A stretch of 14,466 bases of DNA from contig SLSH01000052.1 in NCBI GenBank assembly GCA_007130555.1, positions 1-14,466 of the forward strand, in the 5' to 3' direction. The DNA comes from Bacteroidales bacterium (lineage in GTDB: Bacteria; Bacteroidota; Bacteroidia; Bacteroidales; ML635J-15). A program made the position numbers and the translations under genes. The notes below the pieces were generated by a model. That model was not told where the DNA came from, did no database searches, and saw nothing but the letters and a program-made list of their open reading frames with translations. This document shows positions 8,009-14,370 of this stretch, in pieces. Positions within the stretch are counted from its first letter, which is position 1. Each line of letters starts with the position of its first letter.

Positions 8009-9139
8009 TTATGTAATAAAGTCAAGGTAGTTGTCCTGATTTATAAGGTAGAATTTGCTATCAGGGTATGCTTGTTTGAATTCACTTGGGATTTTGACAT
8101 TTTTAACTCTATATTTATATTCTAAAGCAATTATTTTATTATTTTTTTCTTCTATTCTGTCTATTTCTTGCTTGCTATGTGTTCTCCAAAAATATTCCAA
8201 AACATAATCTCTTTTATAATCGAGATATTTTTTTCTTTCGGAATTCAGGTAGTTTTCCCATAAAATTCCAAGGTCTTCACGCATATTTAATTTGTTAAAT
8301 GAATTTATCAAAGCATTTCTTATTCCATTATCATAAAAATACCATTTTTTCATTTTGCTTATTTCATTATCTCTGTTTCTGCTGAAACCTGATACACTAT
8401 ACAGTATAAAAACTTTTGTAAACAAATCCATGTATTTATCGGCAGTGTTTTTACTTACACCTATCTCCTTTGCAATTCCTTCAATAGAGACTTCACTTCC
8501 GGTTCTGAAAGCGAGTTTTTGTAACAAGTTTATGACCTTATCTCTTTTTTTTATGCCTTCAAATGCAAAAATGTCGCGTAAAAGATGATTATTTACAATT
8601 TCTTTCAGATAAGTAATCTTATCTTGAGTGTTTTCTATTGAAGAAAGCTCAGGGTATGAGCCAAATATAAGCCTTTCTTCAAGTTTCCTGCGTGTATCAA
8701 TATATGACTCATGAAATGCAAACTCCAATTGTGCTAAAGGATAAAGAAAAAGTGATTTCATACGACCTGTAAGTGGTCCGCCTATTTGATTATTTATTTC
8801 AAATGCAGAAGAGCCTGTAATAAGAACTTTAAGCCCTGGTATTGTATCAACCATAAGTTTAAGTTTTTGACCAATTTCAGGGATTTCCTGTGCTTCATCA
8901 ATTATTAAAAACCTTATATTACCTAAAAGTCGCTTATAATTTGACTCTGTCCGTGGTTCCAGTATGCTATGTGTATCAATATCATCACCGTTCAGTAAAA
9001 TATAAGCCTCATTACATAAACCAATAGTTGTTTTTATAAGCTCTGTTTTTCCTGTTCTGCGTGCACCAAGAATAACTAAAACCTTACCTGGACTAATGTC
9101 AGACAAAATATTGTCTTCATAATATCTTTTTATCTTCAT
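8009..9139 (-). CDS. AAA_14/DUF4143 family ATPase
   Basis: A 376-residue P-loop ATPase of the AAA_14 plus DUF4143 type common in Bacteroidota accessory regions. Walker A is GARRTGKT (25-32); Walker B is LIIDEAQ with Asp81-Glu82; a sensor-like GSS is at 109-111, followed by GGPLTGRM. Residues 216-250 (VSIEGIAKEIGVSKNTADKY) read as a winged helix-turn-helix. The C-terminal part has Glu295, Asp327 and EYK (Glu340, Lys342), which resembles a PD-(D/E)XK nuclease-like core. An in-frame TTG at 9152-9154 would add five residues, but it lies inside a TATATTTG promoter-like box, so I chose the ATG at 9137-9139. Cellular role is unknown for this family. It is a single-gene unit, convergent with 4547-7978 (30 bp apart) and preceded by two large palindromes. 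Confidence 0.87.
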   Translation of the reverse strand: MKIKRYYEDNILSDISPGKVLVILGARRTGKTELIKTTIGLCNEAYILLNGDDIDTHSILEPRTESNYKRLLGNIRFLIIDEAQEIPEIGQKLKLMVDTIPGLKVLITGSSAFEINNQIGGPLTGRMKSLFLYPLAQLEFAFHESYIDTRRKLEERLIFGSYPELSSIENTQDKITYLKEIVNNHLLRDIFAFEGIKKRDKVINLLQKLAFRTGSEVSIEGIAKEIGVSKNTADKYMDLFTKVFILYSVSGFSRNRDNEISKMKKWYFYDNGIRNALINSFNKLNMREDLGILWENYLNSERKKYLDYKRDYVLEYFWRTHSKQEIDRIEEKNNKIIALEYKYRVKNVKIPSEFKQAYPDSKFYLINQDNYLDFIT

Positions 9140-9150
9140 ATTTTTTTTCT

Positions 9151-9159
9151 GCAAATATA
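9151..9159 (-). promoter_or_regulatory. -7 promoter box of the ATPase gene
   Basis: Read on the minus strand this is TATATTTGC, a full match to the TAnnTTTG box. Transcription would start only about 5-7 nt before the ATG at 9139, so the mRNA would be nearly leaderless. The expected -33 position (around 9180-9183) has no TTTG and instead falls inside the proximal palindrome at 9176-9197, which suggests an operator or activator-dependent promoter. Confidence 0.4.
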
Positions 9160-9172
9160 AAGAATATTTTTA

Positions 9173-9235
9173 AAATTCCGTCATTAATTTGACGGAAATC
9201 ATACAAATTCCGTCATTAATTTGACGGAAATCATA
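9173..9235. repeat. Two tandem palindromes upstream of the ATPase gene (probable operator)
   Basis: Two identical 31-nt units (9173-9203 and 9205-9235) lie at a 32-nt period. Each contains a perfect inverted repeat: arms TTCCGTCA and TGACGGAA around TTAATT (9176-9197 and 9208-9229). The period is close to three helical turns, so both sites would face the same side of the DNA. They lie 37-90 bp upstream of the ATPase ATG and the near copy covers the expected -33 region. The rest of the gap to the sensor promoter (9236-9367) shows no feature I can support. Confidence 0.7.
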
Positions 9236-9367
9236 AGATTCTCGCTCCAGATTTCCGCTAAAGTCAGTTTATTTCAGGTTTGTTGTTTGTGAGTTTTATG
9301 ATTTATTGACTGCAGACATAACCTGAGATTTTTTTGAATTTTATTGTTTCCCTCCTGAATTGAAATA

Positions 9368-9399
9368 CTTGAACGTCTAATTTATTTTTTGTACTTTTG
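9368..9399 (+). promoter_or_regulatory. Promoter of the stand-alone sensor gene
   Basis: CTTG at 9368-9371, exactly 20 nt, then TACTTTTG at 9392-9399. The -7 box is perfect and the -33 box differs at one base. Transcription would start at about 9405, after the in-frame ATG at 9402-9404, which therefore cannot be the start; this supports the ATG at 9468 with a leader of about 60 nt. Confidence 0.55.
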
Positions 9400-9467
9400 T
9401 AATGAAGTGTTTTTTTTGTTTACAACAAAGTTTTGCCGATAATCAGTATAATAATAAAATAAAACAA

Positions 9468-9989
9468 ATGGACAATAACGAACAACTCGTAGAACGCAAT
9501 AAAGAACTTAATTGCCTGTATGAGATAGATAAACTCGGCTTTGAAAAAAACAATCCTAACGAATATTTTAAAAAACTCATTACTTGTATTCAAAACGGAT
9601 TTCAGTATGTAAGCTTTGTGAAAGTTGAAATTGAATATAACAGCGAAACATACAGGTCTGCGTATTTTGAAAAAACAAAATATTCTTTACAAAAAAATAT
9701 TGAGTTTGATAATTCGGTAAAAGGCTCCTTAACGGTTTATTATGCTCCGTTGCCGCAAGATTGTGTCTGTTTGTCACAAGATGCAATCTTGCGACAGCGG
9801 AAAAGACGATGGGAGTCTTGCATCAGAGAGATTGAACCGAATTTAAAAAATATTGAAATTGAAAATATTTTTGATTTGCATTTTATTACCGATAAAGATA
9901 TTGAACTCAAAACAAGTTATGCAGTAATGATTAATTCGTTAAACAATAGTGCAAAATTACTTTTGAAAAATGATGGAGGGGAAAGCTAA
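9468..9989 (+). CDS. Stand-alone histidine-kinase-type sensor domain protein with palindrome insert
   Basis: Protein of 173 residues from the ATG at 9468; the ATG at 9402 would lie at or before the promoter's transcription start. Residues 8-94 match the N-terminal sensor domain of the protein at 4547: ERNKELNCLYEI against KERIKELKCINQ, then FQYVSFVKVEIEYNSETY against WQYPENTFAKIEYDGEEY, then SVKGSLTVYY against SIGKIKIYY. The matching helical end resumes at about 137-166 (ITDKDIELKTSYAVMINSL). Between them, residues 95 to about 136 are extra, Cys/Arg-rich, and begin with a palindromic repeat; the DEGPFLKEER segment expected here is gone. No kinase or output domain is attached. It may be a small partner protein or the remnant of a larger sensor. 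Function unknown. Confidence 0.6.
   Translation: MDNNEQLVERNKELNCLYEIDKLGFEKNNPNEYFKKLITCIQNGFQYVSFVKVEIEYNSETYRSAYFEKTKYSLQKNIEFDNSVKGSLTVYYAPLPQDCVCLSQDAILRQRKRRWESCIREIEPNLKNIEIENIFDLHFITDKDIELKTSYAVMINSLNNSAKLLLKNDGGES
9754..9826. repeat. REP-like palindrome inserted in frame in the sensor gene
   Basis: CGCAAGATTG at 9754-9763 pairs perfectly with CAATCTTGCG at 9784-9793. The 20-nt loop contains further complementary bases (TCT with AGA, and TTGT with ACAA), so the 40-nt unit can fold into one long hairpin. A related partial copy, GATGggagTCTTGCATC, follows at 9808-9826. G+C content is visibly higher than in the flanks. The unit keeps the reading frame open and encodes the extra residues 96-119. 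Confidence 0.6.
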
Positions 9990-10007
9990 AATACAAAAAT
10001 CCTTATG

Positions 10008-10110
10008 TTACTTTAGGGCTTAAAAGTAAAATAAGAAAAATTATATGTTACTTTTTGGCTTAAAAGTAAAATAAGAAAAATTTTATGTTACTTTTGTGAA
10101 ATAAAAGAAA
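10008..10110. repeat. Three tandem palindromes upstream of the Fic gene (probable operator)
   Basis: TTACTTT recurs at 10008, 10048 and 10088, exactly 40 nt apart. Copy 2 is a perfect palindrome (TTACTTTT, six-base loop TGGCTT, AAAAGTAA; 10048-10069). Copy 1 differs at one loop-side base. Copy 3 has one arm changed (AAAAGAAA) and a 7-nt loop. The linker (aaaataagaaaaatt) is repeated too, so this is a true tandem duplication. TACTTTTG at 10089-10096 in copy 3 is itself a full -7 box, with no TTTG about 20 nt upstream. Copy 3 ends 5 nt before the Fic ATG, so any protein bound here would block transcription or the start. Confidence 0.7.
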
Positions 10111-10115
10111 CGAAT

Positions 10116-11258
10116 ATGATAGAAATTGAAAAATATAAATCGGGGCAGTTTTTACAGAGTACATCAGGGTATAAATATTTTTTGCCGGTTAAAATAAATG
10201 ATTTCTGGAAATGGGACGACCCTATTATAAATCGTTTATTGGAAAATGCTGCTATAAAATTGGGAGAATTAAATTCATTTTCAAAACTCGTCCCCAACAT
10301 TGACCTGTTTATTCAGTTACATGTTGCAAAAGAAGCTGTTGTATCAAGTCGTATAGAAGGCACTCAAACACAAATTGATGAAGCATTAATGGATGAAGAA
10401 GAAGTTTTGCCTGAAAGGAGAAATGATTGGAAAGAAGTAAATAATTATATAAAAGCGATTAATTTTGCTGTTGACGAACTAAAGACATTACCTATCTCAA
10501 CCCGCTTAATAAAAAAAACTCATGCAATAATTTTAGATAGTGTAAGAGGCGAACATAAACAACCCGGAGAATTTAGAAAAAGTCAAAACTGGATTGGGGG
10601 AAACAACCCTGCTAATGCAATTTTTGTGCCTCCTTCGCATGAATATGTTAATGAACTTATGGATGATATGGAAAAATTTATTCATAATGAAAAAATATAT
10701 TTACCCGAATTAATAAAAATTGCAATAGCACATTATCAATTTGAGACTATACACCCTTTTCTTGACGGAAACGGAAGAATTGGACGATTATTAATTACAT
10801 TATTTTTTGTTGATAAAAAAATTTTAACTAAACCGCTTCTTTATTTATCAACTTATTTTGAAAAAAATAAACATATTTACTATGACAAACTTACTAATGT
10901 CAGAACAAAAAAAGACATAAAACAATGGCTGAAATATTTTCTTGTAGGAATCGCCGAAACTTCAGATAAAGCGACAGAAACATTATCAGATGTCATTAGC
11001 TTAAAAAACAGAATGGAAGATATAATTCATACTAAATTCGGAAGAAAAAGCAATAAAGCAAATATTTTGTTAAACTATCTTTTTAAGCAACCTGTAATTT
11101 ATGTGAATAAAATAAAAGAAATAACAGAATTAAGTTATAAGGCTGCAAATGAATTGCTGGCAGATTTTGTGAAAGAAAATATATTGGAAGAAACAACAGG
11201 TAGAAGCCGTAACAGAATATTTGTTTTTAATAAGTATCTGGATTTGTTTCAAAAATAA
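10116..11258 (+). CDS. Fic family protein, class II (probable AMP transferase)
   Basis: Protein of 380 residues. Residues 20-95 are a Fic_N-type domain with the inhibitory motif (S/T)xxxE(G/N) as SSRIEG (Ser77, Glu81, Gly82), placing it in class II, where this helix blocks ATP binding. The flap is at 158-174 (NWIGGNNPANAIFVPPS). The complete active motif HPFLDGNGRIGR lies at 213-224 with catalytic His213. Residues 310-375 read as a winged helix-turn-helix (VNKIKEITELSYKAANELL). Known Fic enzymes mostly transfer AMP to protein hydroxyls; the target here is unknown. No antitoxin gene precedes it, as expected when the inhibitory helix is built in. The tandem palindromes directly before the start are good candidates for binding by its own winged helix. 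A phosphoesterase gene follows after 29 bp. Confidence 0.93.
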   Translation: MIEIEKYKSGQFLQSTSGYKYFLPVKINDFWKWDDPIINRLLENAAIKLGELNSFSKLVPNIDLFIQLHVAKEAVVSSRIEGTQTQIDEALMDEEEVLPERRNDWKEVNNYIKAINFAVDELKTLPISTRLIKKTHAIILDSVRGEHKQPGEFRKSQNWIGGNNPANAIFVPPSHEYVNELMDDMEKFIHNEKIYLPELIKIAIAHYQFETIHPFLDGNGRIGRLLITLFFVDKKILTKPLLYLSTYFEKNKHIYYDKLTNVRTKKDIKQWLKYFLVGIAETSDKATETLSDVISLKNRMEDIIHTKFGRKSNKANILLNYLFKQPVIYVNKIKEITELSYKAANELLADFVKENILEETTGRSRNRIFVFNKYLDLFQK

Positions 11259-11287
11259 AGTTAAATGATAAAGCAAAAAATAACTAA

Positions 11288-12154
11288 ATGAACTTTAAAA
11301 AAAGCCATAAATGTTTCTTTGTCAGCGATTTACATGGAAAAGCTGAAAGATATGAAAAACTAATTAAAGAGATAAAGAACTTCACACCCGATTTAGTATT
11401 TATTGGCGGAGATATTTATCCTCCTTTTAATATCATTACAGAGCATTTTACAGAAGGATTTTTCGAAGGTTTTTTTATTAAACTTTTTCGTAAATTAAAA
11501 ACTGAAATGGAAGATAAGTATCCTGATATTTTTATAATTCTTGGCAATGATGATCCGAAACCTGAAGAACAATTTTTTATTGAGGCGGGAAAAGAAAAAC
11601 TTTGGCAATATATTCATAATAAAAAAACAGGATTTAAGGACTATGATATATACGGATTTTCATTTATTCCGCCTACTCCATTTTTATATAAAGACTGGGA
11701 ACTATATGATATTTCTCGCTATGTTGACCCGGGATGTATTCATCCGACCGAGGGAAAACGACATGTAAAACCTGACTTTGACATTGAATTTACCACAATA
11801 AAACAACAATTAGAGGAATTAACAAAAGATAATAATCTTGAAAAATCAATCTTTTTATTTCATTCACCCCCTTACAAAACTAATCTTGACAGAGCGGCTT
11901 TAGACGGAATTCATTATGACCATGTTCCTTTGGATGTGCATGTCGGAAGTATTGCCATTAAAGATTTTATTGAAAAAAGAACTCCTTACATCAGTTTACA
12001 CGGACATATACACGAATCCACAAGACTAACGGGTTTCTGGAAAGAAAAGATTAATAAAACATGGTGTTTTAACGCTGCTATTGATACAAGCGAATTGTCA
12101 GTTATTGTATTCAATCTCGAAAATCCGCAAGATGCGGAGCGGAGAGTTTTGTAG
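11288..12154 (+). CDS. Calcineurin-like metallophosphoesterase
   Basis: Protein of 288 residues with the five metallophosphoesterase motifs: SDLHG (Asp14, His16), GGDI (Asp42), LGNDDP (Asn87; Asp instead of the usual His after it), LFHSPP (His192) and HGHIH (His240, His242). It should bind two metal ions and split phosphomono- or diesters; the substrate cannot be told. There is no signal peptide, so it is cytoplasmic. It lies 29 bp after the Fic gene on the same strand with no promoter seen between, so the two are probably co-transcribed. The last residues (ENPQDAERRVL) are encoded by a GC-richer palindromic stretch (12125-12142), which may have replaced the original end of the protein. Confidence 0.88.
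   Translation: MNFKKSHKCFFVSDLHGKAERYEKLIKEIKNFTPDLVFIGGDIYPPFNIITEHFTEGFFEGFFIKLFRKLKTEMEDKYPDIFIILGNDDPKPEEQFFIEAGKEKLWQYIHNKKTGFKDYDIYGFSFIPPTPFLYKDWELYDISRYVDPGCIHPTEGKRHVKPDFDIEFTTIKQQLEELTKDNNLEKSIFLFHSPPYKTNLDRAALDGIHYDHVPLDVHVGSIAIKDFIEKRTPYISLHGHIHESTRLTGFWKEKINKTWCFNAAIDTSELSVIVFNLENPQDAERRVL
12125..12145. repeat. Short GC-rich palindrome at the 3' end of the phosphoesterase gene
   Basis: CCGCaagatGCGG (12125-12137) followed by AGCGGAGAG. The words CCGCAAGAT and AGCGGA also occur in the repeat at 9753-9802, so this may be a shortened relative of the same repeat family. It encodes the final residues of the phosphoesterase. Confidence 0.3.
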
Positions 12155-12266
12155 AAATGTGCTTCAGGAAATATAATCCCAATTGTAGGCGTAATAGACA
12201 ATTTTAATGCTCTTTTTCAGCAATATATAATTTGTTCTCTGTATTTGCGATTATATGTGCCAAAAC

Positions 12267-12295
12267 TTGTAGGCTACGCAAATTGTAGCCTGCAA
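12267..12295. terminator. Hairpin between convergent genes, possible two-way terminator
   Basis: AGGCTAC (12271-12277) and GTAGCCT (12285-12291) form a perfect 7-bp stem around a 7-nt loop. TTG and CAA extend it by three pairs across one wobble. It lies between the 3' ends of the phosphoesterase (plus) and the coiled-coil gene (minus), where a shared terminator would be expected. The T tracts on either side are weak. Confidence 0.4.
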
Positions 12296-12310
12296 AATTT
12301 CTTTGCCTGT

Positions 12311-12586
12311 TTAATCAAACAAAGATTTAAGCTTATTAAATCCTTCCTTGAATGATTTTGAAGCCGAAGAGAAAACATCTTTTGCTTCGTCCCATTTATC
12401 TTCTTTAGCATCAGCCAGCTCGTCATACTTAGCCTTCATTTCATTTCTTTTGGACTTCATACCGGCCAGTTTCTCTTTGTACCGGGCTTTGGTTTCTGCT
12501 TTAACGCTTTCAAATTTGGCTCCCCAAACACTAATTTGGTCGTCCATTTCATCAATCTGCTTTTTTACTTTTTCTTTTGTACTCAT
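12311..12586 (-). CDS. Small coiled-coil protein resembling the sll1863 stress family
   Basis: Protein of 91 residues, highly charged and almost entirely helical, with a long Lys/Glu-rich coiled coil over residues 5-65 (DEMDDQISVWGAKFESVKAE) and a C-terminal amphipathic stretch (WDEAKDVFSSASKSFKEGFNKL). The alternation of charged helices and a late Trp-Asp-x-x-Lys segment resembles sll1863-family stress response proteins. The resemblance is by general pattern and could reflect coiled-coil composition only. No signal peptide, membrane helix or cysteine is present. It stands 174 bp behind the OsmC gene on the same strand, so it fits a stress cluster but probably has its own promoter. Confidence 0.6.
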   Translation of the reverse strand: MSTKEKVKKQIDEMDDQISVWGAKFESVKAETKARYKEKLAGMKSKRNEMKAKYDELADAKEDKWDEAKDVFSSASKSFKEGFNKLKSLFD

Positions 12587-12760
12587 AGTTTTAAATTTTA
12601 AAAGTTAATAATATTATTCGTTTAGCTCTTTGCATATTTATGTGCTTATTCTTTCCCCCCTCCTTGTTTATAGCATTTCTGTGGTCTGCCCATGACACTC
12701 CGAGTTTATTGACAAACACTAACTATAAGCTTGAGGTTTCTCAGTTACAATTCTATTTTC

Positions 12761-13177
12761 TCAAACAACAAGATGCGCTTCAGAAGTAATAGCTACTTTT
12801 AACGCTTTAGAAACAATACAGTTTTTTTCTGCTTCCTTCACTATAGCATTAAACTCATCGGCATCTAAATCCAAAATAGCCCCTGATATCGATAGATTTA
12901 TGGCAGTTATTGCTAATCCTTCAAGTGTCAGTGTTGCTAACGTATCCAATGAACTAGGTTTAAATCCTTTTTTATCTAATATTGATGCAACAGACATTGT
13001 AAAACAGCCTGCATGTGCCGCAGCCAATAACTCTTCAGGATTAGTCCCTTTTTCTCCTTCCTCGAAACGGGTTTTAAAGCTGTAATTGGTTTTATCTAAT
13101 ATTTCACTTTGTGTACTAATATTTCCTTTGCCATCTTTAAGATTTCCTTGCCAATGTGCTGTTGCTGTTCTTATCAT
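12761..13177 (-). CDS. OsmC-type peroxiredoxin
   Basis: Protein of 138 residues, the normal length for OsmC. NPEELLAAAHAGCFTM (46-61) holds the peroxidatic Cys58 and the adjacent Glu; Cys120 in EKNCIVSKAL is the partner cysteine; Arg37 (KTRFEEG) fits the conserved active-site Arg. The enzyme reduces organic hydroperoxides in the cytoplasm through a Cys-Cys disulphide, in this family typically recycled by lipoyl proteins. The N-terminal MIRTATAHWQGNLKDGKG is the usual OsmC strand pair. It lies 36 bp downstream of the superoxide dismutase gene on the same strand, so the two are likely one oxidative-stress operon. Confidence 0.93.
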   Translation of the reverse strand: MIRTATAHWQGNLKDGKGNISTQSEILDKTNYSFKTRFEEGEKGTNPEELLAAAHAGCFTMSVASILDKKGFKPSSLDTLATLTLEGLAITAINLSISGAILDLDADEFNAIVKEAEKNCIVSKALKVAITSEAHLVV

Positions 13178-13213
13178 ATTATTAATTTTAGTTTTAGTTA
13201 AAAAGTATGTGAT

Positions 13214-13978
13214 TTATTTCAAACTCTCAGACTTTAATGCATTCTCATATCTTTTGACAACCTCTTCCCAGTTCACAAGGCTCCAGAAGGCATCTACATA
13301 ATCCGGTCTTTTATTCTGATATTTTAAATAATAAGCATGTTCCCATACGTCCATTGTTAGTAACGGAACACCCTTTCTTTCAGAAATATCCATCAACGGA
13401 TTATCCTGATTTGGGGTAGAATAAACAAATAGTTTGCCTTTATCGTCCATACAAAGCCAAGCCCAGCCACTGCCGAACCTTGTTTTTCCAGCTTCTGAAA
13501 ATTGTTCTTTAAACTCTTCAAAGGAACCAAAGGTTTTGGTTATCATCTCAGACAATTTGCCTTTTGGCAGAACTCCACCCTTGGGTTTCATCCCTTCCCA
13601 ATAAAACGTATGATTATAATAACCACCGCCATTGTTTCTGACTGCTACCGGATATTTGCTTATGTTTTTGAAAATATCTGTTATTTTCATCATTTCCATT
13701 TCTGTGCCTTTAATGGCACTCATGAATTTGTCATAATAAGCTCTATGGTGTTTGCCATAATGAATTTCTACTGTTTGCTTATCAATAAAAGGTTCAAGTG
13801 CATCGTACTCAAAAGGTAAGGGTCTAAATTCAAATTTGTTTGTCGTACTCATATTTTTTTGATTTTTAGTGTGATTTTGTGCGAGATATTTTGTCGTATC
13901 CTGAGTTTTTGCAATAAAACTAAATTGAAATGCTAGAAATCCGAATACAATTATTTTTATGATTAATTTACTTTTCAT
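13214..13978 (-). CDS. Fe/Mn superoxide dismutase with N-terminal export-like extension
   Basis: Converts superoxide to oxygen and hydrogen peroxide. Of 254 residues, 44-254 are a full Fe/Mn SOD with metal ligands His73 (HYGKHH), His123 (YYNHTFYW), Asp210 and His214 (DVWEHAYY). Gln191 in TPNQDNPL sits where Mn-type enzymes carry the second-shell Gln (Fe types usually have it earlier and read NAGTPL), so Mn or cambialistic use is likely. Residues 1-25 (KLIIKIIVFGFLAFQF) look like a signal peptide, followed by a polar linker to a second Met at 43 (codon at 13850-13852), where ordinary SODs begin. The long form would be periplasmic, the short form cytoplasmic. I kept the long start because the extension is open and signal-like. 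OsmC follows at 36 bp. Confidence 0.92.
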   Translation of the reverse strand: MKSKLIIKIIVFGFLAFQFSFIAKTQDTTKYLAQNHTKNQKNMSTTNKFEFRPLPFEYDALEPFIDKQTVEIHYGKHHRAYYDKFMSAIKGTEMEMMKITDIFKNISKYPVAVRNNGGGYYNHTFYWEGMKPKGGVLPKGKLSEMITKTFGSFEEFKEQFSEAGKTRFGSGWAWLCMDDKGKLFVYSTPNQDNPLMDISERKGVPLLTMDVWEHAYYLKYQNKRPDYVDAFWSLVNWEEVVKRYENALKSESLK

Positions 13979-14098
13979 CTATTTGTGTACAAAGATGAGG
14001 ATAGAAATTAAGGAAAGTGTTATACAATTTCAGGAATAAGTTACATCATTCACACATTATTTTCAACCAAACTAATTGCTTTCATTTTCTATTTTATA

Positions 14099-14309
14099 TT
14101 AGGGATTCAAAAAGATAAATATTCTGTCTTTACTGTCAGACACTTTTATTATTTCGCTTTCAAATTTATAGTCTTTGTCAAGTTTGTAGTTTGAAAAAGA
14201 AAAAACTTTTAATCCGCAGAGGGACTGATAAAACAGGATACTTAGAAGTTGTACCGGAGTAAAAATCGTTTTTGAAATAATTACTTCCTCTTGTTAGCCA
14301 AGTTTTCAT
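14099..14309 (-). pseudogene. Possible decayed short ORF in two frames
   Basis: On the minus strand an ATG at 14309 opens a 43-residue frame (MKTWLTRGSNYFKNDFYSG...) ending at 14178. A second frame, open from 14293 without an ATG, runs to a stop at 14099 and ends LDKDYKFESEIIKVSDSKD. Amino acid use looks protein-like at the start of the first and the end of the second, as if one gene had been split by a frameshift. No family is recognised, and chance open frames in AT-rich DNA remain quite possible. Confidence 0.18.
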
Positions 14310-14352
14310 TTTTTTTATGATAGAGGATTTTAAGAATAATCCCTACCAAAAC

Positions 14353-14370
14353 AATTGATGTATATCAATT
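14353..14370. promoter_or_regulatory. FNR/CRP-family box-like palindrome
   Basis: AATTGAT and ATCAATT flank the spacer GTAT. The core TTGATgtatATCAA agrees at all ten fixed positions with the FNR consensus TTGATnnnnATCAA. It lies 43 bp upstream of the short frame at 14309 and 375 bp upstream of the SOD long start; the true target may lie to the right of the window. Whether this organism has a regulator with this specificity is not known from the window. Confidence 0.35.

Noticed and set aside
9402..9467. Upstream ATG of the sensor gene as the true start
   Set aside because: It lies at or before the transcription start expected from the promoter at 9368-9399, and the 22 extra residues have no match to the domain.
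9173..10110. CRISPR array from the regularly spaced repeats
   Set aside because: The two repeat sets differ in sequence and period, have only two or three units, the parts between palindromes are repeated too rather than unique, and no cas gene is near.
12348..12608. Plus-strand open frame opposite the small coiled-coil gene
   Set aside because: Low-complexity Ser/Leu/Phe translation typical of the complement of a Lys/Glu-rich coiled coil.
12607..12618. AATAATATTATT palindrome upstream of the coiled-coil gene
   Set aside because: Only A and T, short, in an AT-rich gap; expected by chance.
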